Under the pieces are notes generated by a model, which was not told where the DNA came from, ran no database searches, and was given only the letters and a program-made list of their open reading frames with translations. A stretch of 18,432 bases of DNA from 2-01-FULL-50-23 sp964509695. GTDB lineage: Bacteria > Patescibacteriota > Microgenomatia > UBA1400 > MFAQ01. The position numbers were made by a program, and so were the translations under genes. This document shows positions 9,001-13,500 of this stretch, one piece after another; positions within the stretch are counted from its first letter, which is position 1; the number at the start of each line of letters is the position of its first letter. The DNA lies in contig CAZDXN010000018.1 of NCBI GenBank assembly GCA_964509695.1, forward strand, positions 1 through 18,432, given 5' to 3'.

Positions 9001-10021
9001 CTCCCCCATCGCCGAAATTGATACATTGAGAGTAAATACCCTGAGCGTGGCCGATGGGCTTCTCTCCCCCCTGGCCGAAATCGACGAAATTGTCGCCACT
9101 AACGCTACCATTTCTGGAACCCTCTATGCCGCTGACATTCAGTCGCCTCAAATCTCAAATCTCAAATCACAAATCACAAACTTAGATGATAAATATGCCT
9201 CAGCCAGTGCCATTCTCGCCTCCATCAAGGCCAAATACGCTGACTATGCCTCCCTGAACTCTCCTGCCGCCAACTCCGATCCCTTAAACACCACGGGTCT
9301 GTCGAGTACTAATGCCACCATCTCCGGCGAAATGACCCTCTACAACCAACCCGTCATCATCACTGACGCTCTCATGGTCAATACTTCCCTCATCAGCAAC
9401 TCAATCAACAGCAACGACACCGCCCTCTACATCCAGCCAACCGCCAACCAACCGATCAATCTTCTGGCTGGTCTGATGATCCTCACTCCTGATGGCAAGG
9501 TCGTCATCAATGGAGATCTCACCGTCAGCGGTACTTTGAGCGCCGAAAACATTAACGCGAAAACCCTGAGCGGAGTCGAAGGGCAAATCACAAATCTCCA
9601 ATCTCAAATTGCTACAGTCTCGGGCAGTCTTGTCGCCAACCAAGCTACTATTTCCGACCTCATCATCGCTTCGGGCGCCATAGCTTCAGCGTCGGCGTCC
9701 CCTTCCGCCACTTCTTCCGCCTCATTGGCCAGCAACGCCACCATCGGCACCGGCATCATCGCTTCCGGCTCCGCCGAAGTCAAAATTGAAAACTCAAAAA
9801 TTGTAGATTCCACCTACATCTATCTCACCCCCATCTCCGACACCGCCAACCAGGTTCTCTATATCAAAAACAAAACCACCTGTCCCAACAATACCAGCGA
9901 AGCGAATGACGCGCAGCAAATGCCCACAAATAACTGCCTTCCCTCCTTCACCGTCTCCATCACCGACCCCGTCGCCCGCGACATCAAGTTCAACTATTGG
10001 CTAATCCAGAGCAAACCATGA
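2..10021 (+). CDS. Giant GNVGIGTT-repeat fibre-like surface protein with S74-type chaperone domain (5' partial)
   Basis: The reading frame is already open at base 2 and ends at TGA 10019-10021, giving at least 3339 codons. The first in-window ATG (53) is not the real start, because the residues before it continue a repeat seen intact at 1159 and 2299. Order: about 33 GNVGIGTT(S/A)P cores followed by short KLDV-like strands, separated by variable spacers (71-8350); a glycine-rich 'NLGSG/NIGTG' beta-roll-like stretch (about 7490-7690); an S74-like chaperone domain (about 8561-8830); a coiled-coil stalk (about 9140-9250 and 9583-9640); an Ala/Ser-rich linker (about 9660-9770); and a C-terminal domain with two cysteines ending in DIKFNYWLI. 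GNVGIGTT repeats with S74 domains are known from phage tail fibres and large bacterial surface proteins, where they form trimeric beta shafts. The role is probably a surface fibre or adhesin (inference). No membrane anchor is visible; the N-terminus lies outside the window. Family assignment is firm, function is not. Confidence 0.93.
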   Translation, partial: TTNYLPKFTAGTTLGNSVVYETNGNVGIGTTGPGGKLDVRDGTFYLTDTDVAQPITPTWPTNAYGFLSPYSGTAGGLRISGLSDTDAEGLMLHGMIGVADPTDTKPAVLFIADKYASSVATQALGNLETAFQFRNEGTNLVTILGSGNVGIGTTAPGYKLDVNNATIQFGDAGTNANLRFNASQRGYLTVNGTSIASVNTGGFSVGSTYAATLAPTNGMIIEGNVGIGTTGPGGLLHISSASDALSILEADTDNSGEEDNPRLELRQDGGAVTGALGYIGSAGQIYTGSLENSLYLINNYASGAESSGALQLGTNNSIDMTITNAGNVGIGTTAPTAKLHISGDMRLTGALYDVNNGVGTSGQVLSSTVTGVDWVDISSIGIGGSGTTNYLPKFTAGTTLGNSVLYETSGNVGIGTTAPLSKLGILGNASVGATYGSIAAPTSGMIIEGNIGIGTTGPSEVLDVVGSIKGNVLKLNNSGSAASPTIQLGGDTDTGIFGNTSTIAFTMNSTEAMRITSAGNIGIGTTSPGAPLEVYKNSSNGSVAVLEVISGGNNDFAVAGTGVVTTYKGYYGGQTAGSVGGYSNGTLRGIGLWGATSSGAPNVFVQSGGNVGIGTTGPSELLHVASSGGDSAYFEGEVGFGQANPAYLIDVRNNGAATVNLAKTDTDQYLRLIGGNGGTQLIQAAYGLGIDTGGAGTRSVTILSTGNVGIGTTAPTAKLHISGDMRLTGALYDVNNGVGTSGQVLSSTVTGVDWVDISSIGIGGSGTTNYLPKFTAGTTLGNSVVYETSGNVGIGTTSPVDKLQIATNSSGGIRFARTDGTFASVIQSDGWGTINIFPTQGGTLMTTGLTIKDGGNVGIGTTAPLSKLGILGNASVGATYGSIAAPTSGMIIEGNVGIGTTAPSGLFSLGGAVLGKKLLLHDSGVLSTSTGFGIQSNLMEIIGGDSSVDYTFGYGTSGSLTRLVTVKGSGNVGIGTTSPGAKLDVQGGDILLSNSGASAGRFILKNRNTGSGDNYIAFGNNWPTGYDMLLYSNANGFNIAGNSVNTLISGGNVGIGTTAPSGKLQITGDEVRIGAAGTVNYATGDGDLYLQDALEVDGTLYATEINRSLTTTTNFGRDTAGLAEVRAGWTNSVTGYGMFRVYGYGTGAAPGAYADFSFPGTAYAQIATSGTTNLALMPGGNVGIGTTSPSSLLDVNGTAWLRGTGTSGLFVNSSGNVGIGKTNPAQALDIVGNLQFSSALLPNGSSGTTGQFLISQGTSAPTWTSSVTANALKWNALTSPDGNLALAMSAYTSTFTYGAATGAGVNLFNLTDTANNTGTGYMLNLSTGNSSALNPFRVVAANGVEALMVKSNGNVGIGTTSPSYPLSVNGDIQMGAGAYLRNVSGHMYIAPADGILNLYDNSTNHLFQIYNVNTVGISLLASGTSYFNGGNVGIGTTAPLSKLGILGNASVGATYGSIAAPTSGMIIEGNVGIGTTSPGAKLEIGSGQILVPDATYSAPALSFSNDTDTGLYRISANDVGLSVGGAANMLRVTVTQIQTYANGSATAPAFADNGDTTTGLFYPTTGSVAFSNSGTEALRITNGNVGIGTTGPSGLLSLGTSLGHKLLLYDTGTIGTSTGFGIQSNLMEFIGGDSSLNWTFGYGTSGSLTRLVTIKGNGNVGIGTTAPLSKLGILGNASVGATYGSIAAPTSGMIIEGNVGIGTTAPGANLDVSGSTGGIIQLNRNDVSVTVDESLGQLQWYSNDVSTNAAGVWASIDTISNGNLGSLSTIGTDLVFRTGNLNTKNTEYMRITSTGNVGIGTTGPGARLQLQGAGDTTGYVFYTSRASAGGSHFVIQDNSYTGIGTTAPAQLLEVSGTRGSPATSGTTQNGIFRISPSDGGINVIDTGINGASPYAAWIQVTNKNDLSGSYPLSLQPNAGNVGIGTTGPTETLQIQNTNSGVIKLTKTVADTVSAIGVLKFGNANIDDNLVQIQAMQDGATDAGMLGFWTEVAGGAMAERMTIKSTGNVGIGTTGPHTALEVRSATAAELLLNRVGSWAGSAAGLKLSTNDAVTDYWTFGMQPDSTNNVRLRYNSAEYLTVLTNGNVGIGTTAPTQKLDIVGNLQFSSALLPNGSSGTTGQFLISQGTSAPIWTSSVTASSIAFSGITSGTNTQASMVVGTGAALTYSGTGTINASSLVGATWVAPGTIGSTTPNTGAFTTLSASGLFTQSGAGNNGFLGNVGIGVTGTGVTNLLTVSQAASTTAATVGTYGIDLQDQGSHRLTIGGDANYAYIQTWNSKPLQINNQGNNVLFNSGGGSVGIGTTNPLQTLSVNGNLGILNGNYLQLYASGNGSLATMAFNGTGVTLNYPFSLLGTGSNLVVQGTGNTTIAGNVGIGTTGPASLLDVAGTAWLRGVAGGTSGLFVNSSGNVGVGTTGPDAKLDSLATTEQLRLSYTDGSVYSSFTVNSSGDLTIDNTGTQTIIADDLAVNGATSADITTTTTTATVFNTTATTLSLGGAATTALNLGNGSGNYTAINLGSGAGTHVINIAGTGATAADTINIGTGGTGADTINLGSNASTTALNYTSGTGAQTFTSSVVSGTNASSAFVFADNALTTGIGMYLTSTSLTSGKLFDVSSILTGTAFTGKLANIDWSPSGSTNILNTGDLLRINTGQYAQGVNLLNITDNGSSIFSVNQTAITAGLPTSFTSAGDVSLAYDLIFTNQTASNLKSNGPLYITAGESWESNDLTLQTYNSGNIILNSANLWADGSNVGIGTTSPTYQLQTTGTLGIGSTAYFASTVGIGTTAPGQMLQIGTAGTTTGAIRMTGSTSGYVEISSRAIGGSWTMNLPQGVGTAGYQLTDAAGNGNTSWAAAGSVRSVKNITGLFGDPNNALATLLDTNVYRFHYKPEMGTGDSVTEYVGIMADESPWAVHYNGTVINPVNTLGYMVLGVQALNEKISALTEPISLTATGDLHINQNAQGDYAVVNTNGQTITDRISTFASSFIASLTAGIVNADKLISPIAEIDTLRVNTLSVADGLLSPLAEIDEIVATNATISGTLYAADIQSPQISNLKSQITNLDDKYASASAILASIKAKYADYASLNSPAANSDPLNTTGLSSTNATISGEMTLYNQPVIITDALMVNTSLISNSINSNDTALYIQPTANQPINLLAGLMILTPDGKVVINGDLTVSGTLSAENINAKTLSGVEGQITNLQSQIATVSGSLVANQATISDLIIASGAIASASASPSATSSASLASNATIGTGIIASGSAEVKIENSKIVDSTYIYLTPISDTANQVLYIKNKTTCPNNTSEANDAQQMPTNNCLPSFTVSITDPVARDIKFNYWLIQSKP
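977..1252 (+). repeat. Long cassette copy A (about 276 bp; copy B at 2117-2392, partial copy at 1-94)
   Basis: Bases 977-1252 recur at 2117-2392 with only a few substitutions and no length change (offset 1140). The cassette encodes a core, then 'LHISGDMRLTGALYDV', 'GTTNYLPKFTAG' and 'SV(V/L)YET' before the next core. The first 94 bases of the window match the end of the same cassette (offset 1158), so a third copy must begin upstream. It is a coding duplication inside the fibre gene. Confidence 0.9.
1229..1369 (+). repeat. 117-bp 'GILGNASVGATYGS' cassette, copy 1 of 4
   Basis: A core followed by 'LSKLGILGNASVGATYGS', 'IAAPTSGMIIEG' and the next core. Core-to-core distance is exactly 117 bp in all four copies: 1229-1346, 2564-2681, 4289-4406 and 4973-5090. 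They differ at only a handful of mostly synonymous positions. A diverged relative ends near 668 ('MIIEG' before a core). What follows each cassette is different every time. Confidence 0.92.
2117..2392 (+). repeat. Long cassette copy B
   Basis: Second full copy of the 276-bp cassette at 977-1252, with the same reading frame and length. The few visible differences include the codons after the core and TTG versus GTC in the 'SV(L/V)YET' segment. Confidence 0.9.
2564..2704 (+). repeat. 117-bp cassette, copy 2 of 4
   Basis: Same 117-bp core-to-core unit as at 1229. It carries the ACAACC codon pair after the core, as copy 1 does, but GGGGCT in place of GGGGCC. Confidence 0.92.
2681..2908 (+). repeat. 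'FGIQSNLMEIIGGDSS' spacer module, copy 1 (copy 2 at 4748-4972)
   Basis: This spacer between two cores (228 bp) encodes the same module as 4748-4972 (225 bp): a KLLL strand, 'STGFGIQSNLME', 'GGDSS', then 'FGYGTSGSLTRLVT'. The proteins are clearly homologous but the DNA has diverged much more than in the 117-bp and 276-bp cassettes, so this is an older duplication. Confidence 0.85.
3684..3808 (+). repeat. 'NLQFSSALLPNGSSGTTG' module, copy 1 (copy 2 at 6291-6415)
   Basis: 125 bp starting TGGACAT and ending GTCACCGCC recur at 6291-6415 with the same length and nearly the same protein (APTWTSS versus APIWTSS). The DNA carries many synonymous differences in the first half and is almost identical in the second half. 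The two copies bracket the most spacer-rich, AT-rich part of the gene. Confidence 0.85.
4289..4429 (+). repeat. 117-bp cassette, copy 3 of 4
   Basis: Same unit with ACGACA after the core, shared with copy 4. Copies 3 and 4 therefore look like the closer pair. Confidence 0.92.
4748..4972 (+). repeat. 'FGIQSNLMEFIGGDSS' spacer module, copy 2
   Basis: Diverged homologue of 2681-2908, one codon shorter. Each copy sits next to a 117-bp cassette (after copy 2 of it here at 2564, before copy 4 of it at 4973), so the neighbourhood order has been shuffled. Confidence 0.85.
4973..5113 (+). repeat. 117-bp cassette, copy 4 of 4
   Basis: Same unit as copy 3, differing by a CTAGGT for CTCGGT change. Confidence 0.92.
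6291..6415 (+). repeat. 'NLQFSSALLPNGSSGTTG' module, copy 2
   Basis: Second copy of the module at 3684-3808. Downstream of it the gene becomes uniformly GC-richer and the cores become sparse. Confidence 0.85.
8561..8830 (+). other. S74-like intramolecular chaperone domain within the giant protein
   Basis: The encoded segment runs from 'GSVRSVKNITG' through 'LLDTNVYRFHYK', 'EYVGIMADE' and 'GYMVLGVQALNEKI'. This matches the layout of endosialidase-type peptidase S74 domains: an S-x4-K pair, an aromatic strand, a G(I/V)(M/I)A(D/Q)E strand, then a long C-terminal helix. The Ser codon is at 8567-8569 and the Lys codon at 8582-8584. The Asp that usually follows Ser is Val here. In phage proteins this domain trimerises the fibre and cuts itself off. 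Here about 400 further residues follow it. Self-cleavage is not assured. Confidence 0.75.
9147..9181 (+). repeat. 7-bp tandem repeat (TCAAATC)n inside the coding region
   Basis: Five consecutive 7-bp units (TCAAATC three times, then ACAAATC and ACAAACT) are read as 'QISNLKSQITNL'. Because 7 bp over three frames gives a 7-residue period, the repeat encodes a coiled-coil heptad with I/L at a/d spacing. A second, degenerate patch lies at about 9585-9610 and encodes 'QITNLQSQIATV'. Confidence 0.85.
9585..9610 (+). repeat. Degenerate second 7-bp repeat patch
   Basis: Units CAAATCA, CAAATCT, CCAATCT and CAAATTG in a row, related to the array at 9147. It encodes another I/L-spaced stretch, 'QITNLQSQIATV', that continues the stalk. 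Confidence 0.7.
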
Positions 10022-10088
10022 CAATTTTCAATTTTCAATTATCAATTTTCAATCAATTTCCAATGAAGCAATTTACAATCAATTCAAA
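10022..10088 (+). repeat. AT-rich intergenic repeat, left arm of an inverted repeat around the 4HB gene
   Basis: The 67-bp gap consists largely of reiterated CAATTTT/CAATTAT/CAATC units. Its TCAATTTCCAAT at 10053-10064 is perfectly complementary to ATTGGAAATTGA at 10496-10507, beyond the 4HB gene. Weaker complementarity extends on both sides, since both arms are AATTGAAAA-type repeats on opposite strands. No stem-plus-U-tract terminator is visible for the giant gene. Confidence 0.75.
10074..10079 (+). promoter_or_regulatory. Possible -10 box (TACAAT) for the 4HB gene
   Basis: TACAAT is one mismatch from the bacterial -10 consensus and would place transcription start within a few bases of the ATG at 10089, i.e. 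a nearly leaderless mRNA. There is no convincing -35 box, and such hexamers are expected by chance in this AT-rich repeat. Weak call. Confidence 0.2.
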
Positions 10089-10475
10089 ATGACACAAGAT
10101 ACGAACCAGAAAAACTTCAACCTCGAGGAACGAACGGCCAAGTTCGGTGAAAAGATAATTCTTTTTTGTAAAGATCTAAATCAGGACACCATCTCCAAAC
10201 CTCTGATTTCACAATTAGTTAGATCTGCAACTAGCGTCGGCGCAAACTACATGGAAGCAAATGGGGCTTCCTCAAAAACAGATTTTCGTAATAAGATATA
10301 TATCTGCAAAAAGGAGTCCCAAGAGACAAAACATTGGTTGAGAATGTTATCCAGCTACTTTCCTGAGAAAAAAGACCAGCTTCGTCTTCTCTGGGGAGAG
10401 GTCCAAGAGTTGACATTGATCTTCCAAAAAATCACCAACACACTATCAAATAAAGGTCTGAAGCTTGAAAACTGA
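10089..10475 (+). CDS. Four-helix-bundle protein (23S rRNA intervening-sequence-protein family)
   Basis: 128 residues, the usual length for this family. It begins 'NLEERTAKFGEKIILFCK', and the signature helix-helix region 'SQLVRSATSVGANYMEANG' spans residues 41-59. 'SKTDFRNKIYICKKES' and 'ETKHWLRML' follow, matching the IVP/S23-like subgroup common in CPR bacteria and Bacteroidetes. Members are encoded in intervening sequences of 23S rRNA; the DGR accessory protein Avd has the same fold. The biochemical role is not settled; RNA binding is suspected for the family. The gene lies 67 bp after the giant fibre gene and its end runs into the next gene's start region. It is visibly more AT-rich than both neighbours (AGA, ATA and AAA codons), suggesting separate origin. 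No Shine-Dalgarno sequence precedes the ATG. Start at 10089 fits the family's N-terminus. Confidence 0.93.
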   Translation: MTQDTNQKNFNLEERTAKFGEKIILFCKDLNQDTISKPLISQLVRSATSVGANYMEANGASSKTDFRNKIYICKKESQETKHWLRMLSSYFPEKKDQLRLLWGEVQELTLIFQKITNTLSNKGLKLEN

Positions 10476-10530
10476 AAATTCAATGAAAACTGCAAATTGG
10501 AAATTGAAAACTAAATTGAAAACCAAAAAA
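10463..10530 (+). repeat. AT-rich repeat, right arm of the inverted repeat around the 4HB gene
   Basis: Reiterated TTGAAAACT/AAATTGAAAAC units, the opposite strand sense of the repeat at 10022-10088, with a 12-bp perfect inverted match (10496-10507 with 10053-10064). The arm overlaps the end of the 4HB gene and encodes the Lys/Thr-rich start 'MKTANWKLKTKLKTKKK' of the next protein. Confidence 0.75.
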
Positions 10531-13500
10531 AAGCCCGCTCTCCTCGCCGCCATCATAATATTGGTAATCTTCCTCCCTATTGCCCTACTTGGTCTCCGGC
10601 TCACCCGCCCCGCCCTAGCCGGCTGGTGGCCGGATGGAGGAACGGCTTGGCTCAACCGCAAACAATTGACACTTACCAACAATTCCGGAGGCAATCTCAA
10701 TGCCAATGCCGTGGTCACCGTTACTATCGATACTCAGTCTTTGTATACTTTGGGAAAGCTCAAAAGCGACTGTTCGGACCTGCGTATTATTTATAATCCC
10801 AATTCCACCACCTACAAAGATCTTGCCCGCTACGTAGGCTTTCCCAGCGGCACGACCTGCGCCACCAGCACTTCTTCCAAAGTCAGTTTTGCTCTGCAAG
10901 CCGCGGTGAACAATGCCGCCAGCTCCACCGATTATTATTTGTATTACAACAATCCCGACGCTTCTGCCCCCACCAACAACCGGACTGCCTTTAACATCGG
11001 TTCCGCCAACGCCACGTTTGTGTGTTCGTATGATAATACCACTACCTGTTTGGCCGCCGGAACTGCCACACCCACCCTCACCAGCGGTACCGCGCGCTAT
11101 TCCGGGAGCAAATCAGCGTTGAGTTTCGACGGGGCAAGTGACTATATTACGACCGGCAACATCGGTTCAGATATCAAAACTGTGGAATTTTGGGTCTATC
11201 CCACCTCCACCACCAATTATTTTGTCGACCTCAATGGGTCGGCCTATATTTCCGCTTCCTCCGGCACCGTTTCGGCTACCGGTTTTACTTCTCCCACGAT
11301 TTATGTCAATGGCGCCGTGTCCAGTACCATCACTGCCAACAGTTGGCAGCATATCGCCGTCACTACCACCACCGCCATCAACGCCAGCAGTACGAACATT
11401 GGCAAAATCGCCTCCACCTATTTGGCAGGTTACATGGATGAGTTGCGGATTTCCAATTCTGTCCGTTATTCCGCCGCCTTTACCACGACCACCACTCCAT
11501 ATGTGCGTGATTCAAACACGAAACTTCTGTATCATTTTGACGAAAACGGGGACGATCCGCGCCAAACCGGCAAAACGATTGATGATTCCGGCAACGGCTA
11601 CCATGGGACAATCACCGGAGCCAAATACGTCGCCGGTTTAGTCGGCGTAGACGCTTCCACCACCGACACCGGCAATGTTCCCCGCCAATCGTATGCCGGT
11701 CACGAGGGAGTGATGCTGGAAGAAGCCACCACCAACAAAATCACCAATCCCAGTTTTGAAAACGCTACCTACGATACCAACTGGACCGGAGCGGCTTCCG
11801 GAGCAACTCTGACCCTACAACCCGACCCTACTGCCGGCATCGACAATATGGTCGCCGAGGGCGGGCAGGCCAACAACAACTATGGCACCAATACTCTCTT
11901 ATACAACCAAAACAATGCCGGTACCCAAACGTATAATCCCTACAAATTTGACCTCACGAGCATCCCCGCCGGATCCACTATCACCTCCGCCACAATGACT
12001 CTATGGACGTATTCAACGTCAGGTACCGGCAATCTCAAAGTTTATCGTACCCTTTCTGCCAACAGTGCCTGGACCGAAGCCGGTTCCACCTGGAACTACG
12101 CCGTCGCCAGCACTACGAGGTGGGCCGGAGACACAGGTAACGACGGTGGTTCCGATGCCGGAGGCAGTGTCAGTGGCACCGATCATTCGGCTACTTTGAT
12201 GGGGTCGGTTGCTTTGACTAACGGCGAAGCTGCCAATACGCAAAAAGACATCACTCTGGATACCACTGAATTTACCTCTATGTGGAACAACAATTATGGC
12301 CTGATTGCGAAAAAAGATTCAGGTGGTTATGGAATCTTTTATTCCTCAGATTACACCACCGACACTACCAAAAGACCCAAGCTGGTGGTCAATTACACTC
12401 CATCTTTTACGGTAACTCAAAACACCACTGCACCATATTATAAATTCGGTTCCAATTCCACCAAAATTGTGGCCGGCGGTGACGGTACGTTTACTACTTC
12501 CATTAACCCGGGCAACACCAACACTCACATGTTGTCAGCCTATGTCAACAACAGTGGGGTTGCCGTCGACGCTACAGTCGCCAAGCTGGTATTTCGGGGC
12601 ACGGCACAAACTACAACTTACACTGATATGGGCGGGGGCTGGTGGCGCTTGACCTATTCTGCCGCCGCCGCCAATGCCGCGGAAACTTATGGAGTTCAGG
12701 TATTATCGGGTAAAACCGTCTACGTCGACGGCGTCCAACTGGAAGAAAAAGCCTACGTCACTACCTATACCGATGGAACTCTGGGCACCGGCTACGCCTG
12801 GACCGGAACGGCCAATAACAGTACCAGTACCAGAACGATTGATGGATTAAAGTACTCCGACACTAGTAATATTTCCGGCACTGCCGGCACGATAAGCCTT
12901 TGGCTTGACGCGGGTAAAACCAATGCCTTTACCTCCGGTTTAAAAGTTTTTGTTTCTTCCGGAGACTCTACAGCTGGGTATAAATGGATATTGTATAAAC
13001 AAACTGCGGCCAGTAATCTCACGTATTACACCACAGACAGTTGCGGTACGTTCAGTAATGATGTTACTTACAACGCCGGTTGGAACCATATCGTCATGAC
13101 TTGGGCTTCCGGCACGTTTAAAATGTATTTCAATGGCGCTCTCAAGACGAACACGTTGTCCGGCGGATGTATGAACTTTGGAAATCAGGGACTGGAGGTT
13201 GGTCCGCTCTATTCAACCGGTTTTAACTATGCTCCGAATGCGGCCATATCGGATTTTCGTATCTACGATGCCGCCATTACCGCCAACGACGCTTCCGATC
13301 TCTACTACGCCGGTCTGGTTGGTCACTCGGAATCCATTGTCATTGACCGTTTTTCCGCCGACACCAAAGGCCAGGACCCCTTGACCGTCTGGCACATGGA
13401 CGAAGGCTATGGCACGACCGTTAATGATTCTTCCCGCTACGGAAAATCTTTGACTGCTTCCGGTGCGACCTGGGAATCGGGTATCGGCAACGCCAGATCA

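Noticed and set aside
10019..10088. Rho-independent terminator after the giant gene
   Set aside because: The gap is AT-rich repeat without a GC stem followed by a T-run.
10089..10475. Diversity-generating retroelement with the 4HB gene as avd
   Set aside because: Avd shares this fold, but no reverse transcriptase and no template/variable repeat pair with adenine-biased changes were seen. Differences between repeat copies here are mixed substitutions. A DGR outside the window cannot be excluded.
10022..10530. 23S rRNA intervening sequence
   Set aside because: No 23S rRNA sequence is recognisable on either side; the flanks are protein-coding genes.
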